DNA from: Apodospora peruviana | Lineage: Eukaryota > Ascomycota > Sordariomycetes > Sordariales > Lasiosphaeriaceae | Assembly (NCBI GenBank): GCA_033439685.1 | Contig: JAUEDM010000005.1 | Span: forward strand, 1,426,001 to 1,490,000 | Length of the DNA stretch: 64,000 nt | Direction: 5' to 3' | In this document: positions 35,201 through 46,290 of the stretch, piece after piece | How positions within the stretch are numbered: the stretch's first letter is position 1 | Layout: every line of letters begins with the position of its first letter | Position numbers and translations under genes: made by a program | The notes under the pieces: generated by a model | Databases searched by the model: none | Told to the model about the DNA's origin: nothing | The model's input: only the letters and a program-made list of their open reading frames with translations

Positions 35201-37281
35201 ATCTTTTCAGTTGGAGGACTTTGATAGTGATGGCGACGAATAATATCTGGGCCAAATGCAACCGGAGTCACATTAACACCGTCATCGAAGGAAAACCCAA
35301 TTTCTTCCTTGGCTGGGCCATCGGAACTTTCCCATCAATATTTTTATTTTAACCGGGCATCGAATGGCGGGATGAGGCTCAACTCCCGGCCAAGTGTTGG
35401 TTTCGCCTCATCGTATAAAATATGGATACCATTCCCACCAAAGGGTTAATCGTCGGTCAAAAAAATGACTCTTATCTCTAGAGGTTCCATAAAATAACCA
35501 GTTTCCAGTCACCCGTATCTGCAGGTACCCAGTACAAACTCTTCTTGTCGTCTCAGTGTGCGGACCTTTTTAGGTTGCCTCACAGTGATGCTGCATGTAT
35601 TCTCTCATTTATTCAGCCTTATGGATACTTCGCGGTCCAAGCATCCTGCATGTGTTTATTTTATTATTAACCGGCCCACCCGGCGCTGGCCGAGAAACTA
35701 CACGTACCTCACCTTATTAAGGCTTAAAATTCTGAGTGGACTTCACATGCAAGCCTTTCTTTTCATCGGCCCGTTTCCGTTCTTTTCGTTGGCTAACCGC
35801 CTGGCTGTCGTGTCGGTATGGAGCCCCATCCAGGAGTAGAGAGACAGAGAGCATGCGACCTTGCCTAGGACAACAGTTGAGTTTCAAATTTGCTACCTAC
35901 GTACTCTGTCTTAGCGACAGGACAGGGAAGCTACAAATGTACATCCATCAGACTAACTCCAAGGAACCTTACCCACGAAGAACCGCTGAAAGCCAAGCAA
36001 GTCGCTCCGGTGATCTGACAGTAGCGTAAGGGGCCTACACTAGCTGCCTAGCAACCAAGCACAAGCTACCGGCAGGTAGACTCACTAGAGGGTGGAGGCC
36101 AGTGACTTAAGGTTTTCCGAGTCACGTATCATGATAAAAAATGGCACAGTAAGTAGCCACCCAGCTATTAGCTCGACGGTTCATGGCAGTTCTAGACTAG
36201 GTACATCTTAGGGCCTGTCTCAGGTAAGGTACCTTATGCTGTGTTGCTCAGTGTCAGTACGACGGAGTACAAATACGATCTGAGTAAGAACCGTACCTAA
36301 CCTGAGCCGGCCGATGGAGGTCGCAGTTGAGGCGAGGTAACATAACACAACATCATCTCCCCGCAGTTTACGGCAACACGAGAGCAGATACAGGAGAAAT
36401 TATCTACCTAGGTAGACAGTCAAAAGGGGGTGCTCAAAACGTCTCGCGGGACTTTGGCTGACCTTACAGGTCGATATCTACCTGTGTACAGACTTACTCC
36501 AAGCGTATATCAGGAAGCAGAGTACTCAGGGGTTGAGGTAGGTAGGTAGGAGGAAAATCCCACCGTCACGTCACAACTATCCATACCTGCTTCTATGCCA
36601 CTTGACGTGCCAGCAATGAATACCCGCTTGCCAAACACCAGTGCCTGATGCGTATTATATAGGTATAATGTCTAGAATCATTATCAATCGCTTACATCTG
36701 TCCAGTACCCCATATTCTGTATAGAAACAGAAACGATAACAAGCAGGAGTGACCCGAGAAGATTTACTCGCCCACTTGCTCGCATGCATATACATGCATA
36801 CCACAGTAACACACCACCTTAGTTCTGACAATTGTCTATGTTCATGATGTGAGAAAAACTAATATAACCCCCCAAGAAAGGTATATACACACAGAGGGTT
36901 GACAAGGTGTTGATCGCAGCCATACCTGCTGTACACGACGATATCACCTTGGTGCATAATCAACACCATCAATTCGCTGGACATGGGACACCAGACCTAG
37001 AGTCGTCGTACAATAATCACCACATTATGTGCTTCATCAAGCTCGCCTTTTTCATACCGACCTAATATATATACACAGATTCACGTTCCATTCCTCATCT
37101 CCATTTCACCAATTCACACACTCAAATTCCCCAGAAACCTTCTATTCACACAAAACACTCATATTCATCCATCGGTTTATTTATCGCTAAAACACCAGAA
37201 CCGCCATGTACAACTAACTAGATAGGTATATCAAAAGTTCAGTACACTCAAACAAAACCACACATACTACTTCCCCACCCC
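32232..37281. other. 5 kb region without a supported gene
   Basis: This is the largest gap in the window, between the creD start and the creC stop. Open frames are short and unlike known proteins. TAGGTA/TACCTA and GGTAGGTA motifs are frequent, especially at 36.0-36.6 kb. The part next to creD should hold its promoter and 5' untranslated region. A non-coding transcript cannot be excluded from sequence alone. Confidence 0.5.
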
Positions 37282-39801
37282 TCAACTCTTCTCAGATTTT
37301 CTCGACATCTCGTCCAACTCAGACGACGCCGACACATCAGAGGGTCGGTTCCATGTCCGAATATGTCCTAAATCATTCAAAATAAAACAGGTTAGAAATA
37401 GCCTACTCGCTCGATCCAACTTCCATAAACAAAACCGACCTACCCGATTTGCAACTTGTCATAATAGCGTCCTCAAAAAAGTCAATCCAGCATAGCGGAT
37501 CATCGTCAATCGTTTTACTCTGACAAAAGCCATAACTCATTAGTCTTACACAAGCTGCCCTGTCTCATCTCATCTCACTGGCGAAGAAAAGTTCAAACGT
37601 ACCAAAACAGGCGGTAGCATCGCCGTCCTTGCTCTGGGCTCAACAGGATGCGGGACGAGAGCACCACCGTCCTTCTCGGCCTCGATGGTTCCCGACAGAC
37701 TCGAGTTCGATCGCAATCGGTAGCTGACCGTAGTATTCTGTGTCTCGGCCCTCTGCAAAGACGCCAGACGCGACGAAACAGACCCTCTCTGCCTGACCGA
37801 TGCCTATAAAGTTTCACTTCGTGTAAGTCCAATCTCACTCAGCAAAATACGAGCAGCGATGATTACACAACAACACAACGTACAGCTTTAGGGCGATGCA
37901 GCATGCCGACGCTGAAATCCCACAGACATATCCTGCGGTCCTCCCCCACACTCCCGAAGCGATAATTCTTGTCGTCGCACCGCCAGGGGTCAAACGCTAC
38001 CGACGTCACCCACGAGTGGTGTCCCTGGCATCGAGCTATGAGCGCCGACTCGGACGGACACCAGATGGAAATCAGATCGTCCTGGCCGCCGGTCAGAACA
38101 TACTTGCCATCCGGCGACCAGCAGACGCATATTAATCCTCCATAGTAGGAATAAAACAGATCCAATAACCTGAGTGAGAGAGATGGTAAGCAATCCGCCG
38201 CCAATCCACTCCACAAAATGGGTAATGTGCTGCTTACTCCTCCTTCAGGTAGTCGATTATCCTCAGGGACCCGTCTTCCGAAACCACTGCAAGATGGCGG
38301 TGATCAGGTGAAAACGCAAAGGCATTGATGCGCTGATTCGAAATTTTCCACACTGCCACGGGATTCGTTTTCTGATTCTTCGAGTGGACCGATTTGTTCA
38401 CCTGCATACGGGACGAGTGGTTGACGCCATTCGTGCCGTTGGCCTTGCCATTTGCATTGGGACCCCCTTCCTCCTCAGGCGAGAAAATGGCGTCTTCTTT
38501 CTCCTTGTCGTACACAACCAAGGACCCATCCATGTGCGCAGCCAGAAATAAGTGCTCCGAGCCGGGAATCCATTTGATCTCAAAAACAGGCGTCCCATTA
38601 ATGATACCCTGCCAGTTGTCAGTAACCGATTATACAAGGCACGTCGGATTGCTGAAGCCCGTACATTCTTATTGAGTCGCGTGTATCGCTGCGTGACCGG
38701 CTCCCACCATATAATCTCGCCCGTTGAGAACCCCATAATCACGTCAATATGTGCTGTGCTCTTGCTTAACCTGTTTACGTCGTGACACAGGCAGTGCGCC
38801 TTGGTGAATAATATTTTTGTCAAATACTCGGCCTAGGCCATTGTTAGCTTCATTCCTTATGGGCAGAACTCGTTGTTCCCGACCTTGTTCAGTGATGAGA
38901 GATCCAGCCATTGGAAGGCCCGGTTGATGTTGGCAAACGCAAAGACCGTATCGTTGGGACGATCCTGTAACCTCTTGTTCAAGGTCTCGTGGACAATCAC
39001 CCTCGAGATGAAGGACGAATTGCTCTTGGCCATATTATTCTTGGGTTTCCGCCGCTTGCTCGTGTCCTTGGTATTCGGTGGCGCCAGCAGGGTGTTTCCC
39101 TCGCCAAAGGCCGGGGCATTGGATGAGAGCAGCGGCACATCGCTGGAGTTGACGCGCCCAGCTTCACTGCTTTCGCGCAGCGACGTCGAGGACTTGCTCT
39201 CGTTGGGATGCTCCTGGATGCTCTGCTGCACACCGCCAGACCGTGAAGCGATCTTGTAGAAGGCGGGAGGCAAGGGGCGCACGTCGAGATTAATCACGGA
39301 CAGTCGCGTGCCAGCGGTGGCCGGCTGCGGGGTGGTCGCGAGAGGATTTGGATTCACGATTGGGGCCTCGGAGGGGTGCGGCGGCGGCGTGGCGAGATGA
39401 AGATCCTCCTTGAGCGTGTAGAGACCTAGCGAGAGAGATATGCGCGCAACTTAGAATCGAATCCTAGGAAGCTGGGAGGATATAGCTGGGCCAGGTAGGG
39501 GGAGCAGGATGGACGGGCGCATGGGAGAATAGCTCACCCTCGCCAACAAGAAATTGGTATTCGGGCCCCGAGGGGTTAGAGAGGATATTGTTGGTCTCGA
39601 TCATGGGGACGACATGGCCTGGGCCAACACTGGCATTGTATGCCGTTTGGTTAGGATATCGCGGCGGAGGGGGAAGGACACTGCAGAATATCAAAAAAAA
39701 AGTTGTCAGCTGCTGTGCGGTACAGGCGCGGACACGACAGGACAAGGGGACAAGGCTCTAGTCGTCATTCATTCTTTTTCCACTCGTCTGTCTTACAACA
39801 T
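37282..39801 (-). CDS. creC: WD40 protein CreC, partner of deubiquitinase CreB
   Basis: Model: complement(join(37282..37367, 37444..37519, 37603..37803, 37884..38169, 38238..38608, 38665..38832, 38884..39425, 39538..39680, 39797..39801)), 625 residues, nine coding exons and introns of 51-116 nt. The first coding exon is only ATGTT; spliced to TGTCCTTCCC it reads MFVLPPPPRYP, the expected CreC start. Family landmarks are EYLTKILFTKAHCLCHDVN, IDVIMGFSTGEIIWWEP, INAFAFSPDHRHLAVVSEDG, LICVCWSPDGKYVLTGGQDD, GHHSWVTSVAFDPW and the closing GHIRTWNRPSD. The protein has about five WD40 repeats and a Pro-rich N-terminus. CreC binds and stabilises CreB in the carbon catabolite repression pathway; the vertebrate relative is WDR20. 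It is divergent from gem1 and about 5 kb from the creD-like gene. Confidence 0.93.
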
Positions 39802-41070
39802 AATGCCTGTATGTAGCTGGGCCAGGCAGTCTAGCACGTCTTGGGATGCGTGGCCACGATATTGATAACGCCCTCGTCCAATTTATTGTACAGCCTAGTC
39901 TGTACCCAATGATTCCGTAACAGGCCGGGGGTGACGAGGTAGTGGCTAAGGCAGCGACCTTGGCAAGGTGACTTCTTGGCTACTCAAGTCAAGTGTGCTT
40001 GCTGAAAGCTGAAAGGACTTGTGCAGATGCAAGAAACACGAGACTCAAGGCACGTGTGGGCAGATGTAGGTAACCGCAGGTCTTGGCCTCTGTCGTGGTA
40101 GGCGAGGGGGTGTACGAACACTCGGAGACTCGGGTCTGGACTGGGGGTCTACCGTGATCCGTAGGCTGAATGGAGTTTAGTTTGGATGGAAGACGGCGCA
40201 CTTTGGAAGCAAGTCGTGGAGTTGTTGTGTTGAAGACAAATAGACGGAAGATGGAGTTGCACCTCTGTCTTAACACTTCTATCATTAATGCTGACTGGGA
40301 GCGTGTTCCGGGCTAGAGATCTCCGGGAAGGTGGTCCTGGACACTCGCCGGGGTGGGGTACAACGTGCCATTCAGATGCGGCCCAGGGAAGGGCCACTGA
40401 CACTTCAGTGAGGGGTTTGAGGAGCTCCGAGCTTCCAGGCTGTCCCCACGATCCCGTCTAGTTCAAACTGTCTTTGGAATGCACCCGTGTCTCGACATAC
40501 ATACAGGCTTCTCACAAGCCACCTCGCTGGTGCGGATGGGATTTGCGAGCACATGCCAAACCTCTACCCTTATCTGTTTCTTCCAGCCATCTGTCCGATT
40601 CTCATGAATTCAGCCTCTTCTTGATAGAGATCTTGGTTACTTATTTGAGCCAGGGAAAGAAATAACAGCCAGGTTCATGTTTGGCGTTGTGGGGTAGGTA
40701 TGCAACCGTTGTCATGAACCCCAGGTTTGGAGGACGTCACCCAGGAAAGCCGAGGGTTCGGCTTGGGGTTTTAGTGGTCAGTTGTTAGCGCGGAGAAAAG
40801 AAGCTCAAAGATTGCTCCCTGGTTCCCGTCCCCGGGCCCGGGCCAAAACTTTTAACCCGTCTACTAGAAACCTAATTCCTCTCGTCCCATGATCCATCGA
40901 CCATCAGTCCATCACATTTACGGCCGGGACGAAGGCAGGTCTTCAAAGACAGTTGCATGCTTTATCATCGCGGCAATACTCTCGAAAAGTCTGAGCTGCA
41001 TACACGCTAATTTTTTCACAACTACCCAACAATGATCAAGTTGCAGTAGCCAGAAAAGCAACCTACCAAA
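39802..41070. other. Divergent promoter region, creC / gem1
   Basis: This 1.27 kb region lies between two start codons. It contains several G-rich hexamers fitting the loose CreA consensus SYGGRG (for example CTGGGG near 40140, GTGGGG near 40350 and 40690, CCCCAG near 40720). The consensus is too degenerate for these to be significant alone. There is a CCCCGGGCCCGGGCC tract near 40828. Confidence 0.4.
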
Positions 41071-43029
41071 ATGCCTACCAGTACGCAATCCCTGCTGAAT
41101 GCTGATTGATACCCTTTGAACGAGCCATTGACGGAGCTAACTGATCGAACAGACGTGCGCATCTGCGTTTGCGGCGACGAGGGCACCGGCAAGTCCAGCC
41201 TGATCGCCGCCTTTGTCAAGGGCGCCTTTACATCTAACAGGATCCAACCTGTCCTGCCACAAATCACCATCCCCCCATTCCGGGACCTCGACAAAAATGT
41301 CAACACCCGCATCGTCGACACATCCGCCCGACCCCAGGACAGGAACACGCTACGAAAAGAAATACGCTTGTCAAACGTTATCCTCCTCGTCTACTCCGAT
41401 CATTACAGCTACGAACGTGTCGCTCTGTTTTGGATGCCCTACTTCCGCTCCTTGAGCGTCAATGTCCCCGTCGTACTGTGCGCCAATAAGTCGGACCTCC
41501 TTCCCGAGGGCAGCACTTCGCAGGTCATGGAGGAGGAGATGCTGCCAGTTATGGCCGAGTTCAGGGAGATTGATGCCTGCATCCGAACAAGTGCTAAGGA
41601 GGACCATAATGTCATACAGGTATTCTACCTGTGCCAGAGGGCTGTGACTCACCCGATTGCCCCTCTCTATGACCATAGAGAAGGCCAGCTCAAGCAAGCA
41701 TGCGCGGACGGCCTAAGGAGAGTGTTCTATCTTTGCGATAAGGACCAGGATGGTTATCTGAACGATGACGAGTTTACTGCTTTCCAGGCCAAGTGTTTCG
41801 AAAAGCCCTTGTTGATAGGAGAGCTGGAAAATATCAAAGCACAAGTCAACAAGTTCGTGCCGACTAGCACCATGGAGAAGGGATTAGATCTACCCGGCTT
41901 CTTGCAGCTGAACAAGATGTATGCCGAAAAGGCCCGCCACGAGACAATCTGGGTCATTCTACGGAAATATCATTATACGGACAGCTTAAGCCTGGAAGAT
42001 AGTTTCCTGCACCCCAAATTTGACGTTCCTGACTATGCTTCTGCGGAGCTTAGCCCTGCCGGATACCGCTTCTTCATGGACAGATTCCTAGTATTCGACA
42101 AAGATAACGACGGATGCCTCAACGACCAGGAGCTGGCAGCCTTGTTTGCGCCTACGCCGGGCCTACCGTCTTCCTGGGTGGAAACATCGTTCCCGTCCTC
42201 TACGGTCCGGAATGAGGCCGGCCACGTCACGCTCCAGGGCTGGCTCGCGCAATGGAGCATGACGACTTTCATGGAGCCCAAGACCACCCTGGAGTACCTA
42301 GCTTACCTTGGATTTGAAGCAGCGAATTCCAAGGACACGACGACGGCCGCACTCAAGATCACGAAAGCTAGGAAAAGGAGGCAGCGGCCGGGTCGGGTAG
42401 AACGGAACGTGGTTCTTTGCTACGTCTTGGGCTCTTCTGGGGCGGGCAAGTCATCCCTACTTGACGCCTTTCTCAGCCGGACTCATGACCCCACCTATCA
42501 CCCAACTATCAAGCCAAGGCGGGCTGTTAATAGCGTTGAGCTGCACGGAGGCAAGCAGTGCTATCTCATCCTCGAAGAGCTGGGGGAGCTTGAGCCAGCC
42601 ATTCTGGAAAACCAGGCAAAGCTGGACGCGTGCGACTTGATCTGCTATGCATACGACTCATCCGACCCGGACTCCTTCTCGCATATCGTCGACCTGCGGA
42701 AGCGCTACCCGCAGCTCGACGAACTCCCGGCCGTCTACACGGCTCTCAAGGCCGACCGCGACAAGACGATGCAGCGCAGCGAGCTGCAGCCAGACGCCTA
42801 CACAGCCGAGCTCAATATGAGCGCACCTCTGCACGTCAGCATCAACTGGAACAGCATAAGTGAGTTATTTGTTGCCATGGCGGAGACTGCCACGAATCCT
42901 AGCACGGGCTTCCCAAAGAGTGAGGAGCCGCCACAGGACCGAGCTAGTCTCTACATGGCCTTGGGAGCAACGGCTTGCGCGGCTATGGCTGCTTTATTGA
43001 TTTGGCGGAGATCGACGAACTCGAATTAG
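41071..43029 (+). CDS. gem1: Mitochondrial Rho GTPase Gem1/Miro
   Basis: Model: join(41071..41080, 41153..43029), 628 residues. The first coding exon is 10 nt (ATGCCTACCA); after a 72-nt intron the start reads MPTNVRICVCGDEGTGKSS. Gem1 is a tail-anchored outer-membrane GTPase acting in mitochondrial morphology and inheritance, linked to ER-mitochondria contacts. GTPase 1 has GDEGTGKSS and NKSD. EF-hand loops are DKDQDGYLNDDE (about residue 205) and DKDNDGCLNDQE (about 325). GTPase 2 has GSSGAGKSS (about 450). The C-terminal membrane anchor is LYMALGATACAAMAALLIW followed by RR. The length fits the family. The 5' splice site is GTACGC, less usual but with a GCTAACTGA branch site. Confidence 0.95.
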
Positions 43030-44060
43030 AGAGAGGTTTAGAGGCTGAAAGAGTAGGAACCGGGAGTAATACTTTGAGTGACTGGGGTGTTTTGATCACA
43101 ACAAACACACGTGAAAGGATTGTTGGTCTTGCATATATACCATGGAGCCTCTCATTTTTTTTTCTGTTTGGTATGCTTTTCATGATGGAGGAAGGAAGTG
43201 GGGATATGGAGTCGCGAGTATTCAACTCATCACATGTTACCGGAGCAACGAAGCATTTCTTTTCATCCCGACGCCGTCTTCTCTGCCAACCTCATTCCGT
43301 GCTGGTGGTGATGGTGTCACCACTGATGAGTGGCGTAACGTCGGCCGCAGTCATTAGTTGGTTGTGTTTCTTCTTTTACGATACCCCCTTGAGACATATA
43401 TAAACTTGCAAGCTAGCTTGTACTGCTACTCCACTCACATATACATATACATATCATATATTATTTAATTTTATTCAAGGAGAAATCATTGAGATGATCT
43501 TTCGTATCATCAACATCTCATGAGCACTACCTGGTGTATCCTACGTACTCGGATGATACATAGTCATAGTTGTTCATGCCATATATGTATGTACCAAGCA
43601 ATCCTTCTGTGTGCAGGCGAGGTTCTGGTCTCACCGTCCGAACCTGGATATACAGATAGGCGGGTAGGCAGGTCAGCAGGTATAGATCTATGTAGGAATA
43701 TCTTGGGAGAAAATGAGGAGGAACAGCGTGAATCTTCCTCTGTTTTTCTCATCCACTCCCGTGTTGTTTTCTTTTATAGAAACGCAAGATCCGACTATCC
43801 GTAGAGTAGCTATGAACCTCCCGAACTTAACTCCAGAGAATGTATGTCTGCCCCAAAGAGAACTGCCCAGAGAATGGAACCATTCCCCAGCCAAATGAAT
43901 AAAGTAACCTAGGCGGCAGGAAAACAAAAAGAAGATGAGTACCTATATATACAGTCCCAGCTCCCAGCCAGACAGGCCAAACCTACCTACCAAGTCAACA
44001 ACAGTACAGAAGTATATGAGAAAAAAGAAAAAGAGCCAAGCTCGACTGCTGCTTTTGGCT
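43030..44060. other. Convergent 3' region, gem1 / abd1
   Basis: This 1 kb region includes an AT-rich (ATATACAT) tract near 43438-43470, likely in the 3' untranslated region of gem1, and TACCTACC motifs near 43980. No coding frame is supported. Confidence 0.5.
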
Positions 44061-45659
44061 TTACACTTTATAAAAGCAGAAAGCAACATAAAAGCTCGCC
44101 GCCTCCATCTCCTCTTCCGAAACCAGCAGCGCGCCGCCGTGCCTCTCGCGCACGCCCATGCGCTCGCTCAGCGGCCCCAACTCGCGATCGTCCTTCTCCG
44201 ACTCCCAGACATCCCTAAAACTCTTGTGGTACTGCAGCTCGAGATTATAGTCTTCGGCCAGGGCACGAAACGCCTCCCAGGGCACGACGTACTCGGGCAC
44301 CTCCTCGACGGCCTCGTGCAAGAAGAAATTATACTTCCACCCAAAGGGAGGCCTGAAGATGCCATCCGCAGGAGTTTTTCCTGGAAACCGGACGCGGTAG
44401 ATGTCGTTGCCCCACTCGGCGGTCTCTTCGGCCTCTCCTTCTTCTACTTCTTCCTCAACTTCACCATCTTCTGCTGCTTCTTTTGTTTCTGTTGGTTCAA
44501 TTGTTGCTGTTGGAGGAGTAGTACTTTCGCCTGCTGATTCAGCCTTACTCTGCTGTTGCTTTTGTTGTTGGCGTTTCTCCTCGAGCCGTTTGTTGAATTC
44601 CACGACTTTATTGGCAATGACGTCCGAGCTCGGAATGCATCCGATCAAGCGGCCGCCCTTCTTGAGTGCACCCGCGACGTTCTGGAGCATCTGCCGGGCT
44701 TTCTCTTCGGTCTCGAAGGCGTAGTGCATGCAGAACATCATGCTGACGACGTCAAACCCTCGATTACTACCCCCGCCGGGGACGTGACCCGTCGAGAAGC
44801 CCACCTGCCGCACAATTTCGACATCGGACAGCGACTCCCCGAAACAGTCCTTGGCCTGAAAGCGCGCGTCGAATAACCGGGGGGGAGGTCTTCTGTTATA
44901 ACTACCTCGCCCGCCGCCACGACCGCCGCCTCCCCGGTTGGCCATGTTCCGGTACCGGTCGCGCGCCTGCTCAATCGAGACGTCGGCCGGGTCCAGCCCG
45001 ACGTATAGCTCCACGGGCTGGGGCGCCTGCTGCCATTTTCCCAGATCGCCGCCCTTGCCGCAGCCGAGGTCGAGCACGAGGAGCTGGTTGCCTGAGGTGA
45101 TGCCCCGCTCGAGGGCGCCGGGAGTGTGGTCCTCATCCGGAGAAAATTTTTGGATGATGCAGCTCTTGACCCAGTTGTTGAAGGAGCGGAGGCCCTTTAT
45201 GCGGCTGTCTGTTTTGCGCCAGTCACGGCCACGCTCGGGCACGGCGTTGTAGTGGGCGCGGACTACATCGTTGATGGGGCCTCGTCGCGGGTCACCCATG
45301 GCAGGCGCAACGAATGCGGTTGTGCTGGGACCAGCTCCGGCTGCTTCTACTGCTGCCAAGGCTCGCTCGCGCTCGAGAGCGCGCTGGCGGATCTGTTCGC
45401 GTTCGGCCTCGCTGATGCGGGCGCGCTGGCCGGGTCGCTTCGGTTTGCGCGGTGCTTCGCTGCCTGGAGATGTAGAACGCTGTCGCTTTTTAGCTGGTGC
45501 CAGCTTTTTGGCGTCGAATGGTTGGGGGAGGTCATCGTTGTCATTGGGGTGTGAGCCATTGTTCTTGGAGGGTGGTGAGGAAGATGGCTGTCGCTCTTTT
45601 GCGGGCGAGGGAGATTTTCCTTGGTCGAAGCCCGAATTGTAGCTGCTGTCGCCCGCCAT
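44061..45659 (-). CDS. abd1: mRNA cap guanine-N7 methyltransferase
   Basis: Single exon, 532 residues; the ATG at 45659 (MAGDSSYNSG) is the first in frame. It transfers a methyl group from S-adenosylmethionine to the 5' guanosine cap of nascent mRNA in the nucleus. The first 140 or so residues are basic, Ser/Pro-rich and disordered. The methyltransferase core starts near FNNWVKSCIIQKF, with motif I LVLDLGCGKGGDLGKW binding the cofactor. GFDVVSMMFCMHYAFE is the conserved cap-binding/catalytic segment. RFPGKTPADGIFRPPFGWKYNFFL, followed by the closing EAASFYVAFCFYKV, is typical. Between strands lies a Gln/Glu-rich insertion (EEKRQQQKQQQ... through an acidic run), common in filamentous fungi. 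It is divergent from rpn7 with 631 bp between starts. Confidence 0.95.
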   Translation of the reverse strand: MAGDSSYNSGFDQGKSPSPAKERQPSSSPPSKNNGSHPNDNDDLPQPFDAKKLAPAKKRQRSTSPGSEAPRKPKRPGQRARISEAEREQIRQRALERERALAAVEAAGAGPSTTAFVAPAMGDPRRGPINDVVRAHYNAVPERGRDWRKTDSRIKGLRSFNNWVKSCIIQKFSPDEDHTPGALERGITSGNQLLVLDLGCGKGGDLGKWQQAPQPVELYVGLDPADVSIEQARDRYRNMANRGGGGRGGGRGSYNRRPPPRLFDARFQAKDCFGESLSDVEIVRQVGFSTGHVPGGGSNRGFDVVSMMFCMHYAFETEEKARQMLQNVAGALKKGGRLIGCIPSSDVIANKVVEFNKRLEEKRQQQKQQQSKAESAGESTTPPTATIEPTETKEAAEDGEVEEEVEEGEAEETAEWGNDIYRVRFPGKTPADGIFRPPFGWKYNFFLHEAVEEVPEYVVPWEAFRALAEDYNLELQYHKSFRDVWESEKDDRELGPLSERMGVRERHGGALLVSEEEMEAASFYVAFCFYKV

Positions 45660-46290
45660 GGTGGGCGTGAGCAATCGTGCTGTTCGTGGGATATCTAGTG
45701 TGCTGTCGACGCCGCGGTGGGTTGAAGTTGTTTGAGATGTGCGGCAGCGTCTTTGTTTGAAGCTTACTCCGTACTCGGCTTTGTAGTTTCCAGATTGGGG
45801 ATTCAGTGTAGTCTGCAGATGCTAAAGGGACGTTTGTGGAGTTGAGGCTTTGGTCTGTGGAGTGTGAAGCTATAACTCGAGCTAGCCTCTTCTGGTGTGG
45901 CGTCCTAGTTTGGCCTGGGGAGAATGCTTACCTAATGCGATACTTGGCGACTTCTGGACAGGGGGTTGGAATACCGACGCGTGAGCTCTGCCGCCTTGCA
46001 GATCGGGTGCTCGAGCCACCCAACCACCAGTGAGCTCAGCTAGCGAAGCACTGAAGCATTTCCCCTTCCATCTGCACCAACTTTACATCTCCATCGACGA
46101 CATACGCCTCTTAATAACCCGCGGTGTTCCACCTTCGACAGAGCTTTGCCAGATTACTACAGTCTCCGGTGCGCGACGCTCCCCATTCTCACTCAACTGG
46201 TAAATAACAACAAACTCGCCCGGTTTCTGAGCTCCGACTCGTCCTTACTACCCAACCTTTCAATTCCCATCTCCGTACCCATCCGTCACC
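45660..46290. other. Divergent promoter region, abd1 / rpn7
   Basis: These 631 bp lie between start codons and probably contain both promoters. No other feature was recognised. Confidence 0.55.

Noticed and set aside
39802..41070. CreA-type SYGGRG hexamers in the creC/gem1 promoter region
   Set aside because: The consensus is so loose that this number is expected by chance, so it is not evidence for feedback control.
45960..46030. Possible tRNA-like sequence upstream of rpn7
   Set aside because: A weak A-box-like stretch is present but there is no proper B box or cloverleaf pairing.
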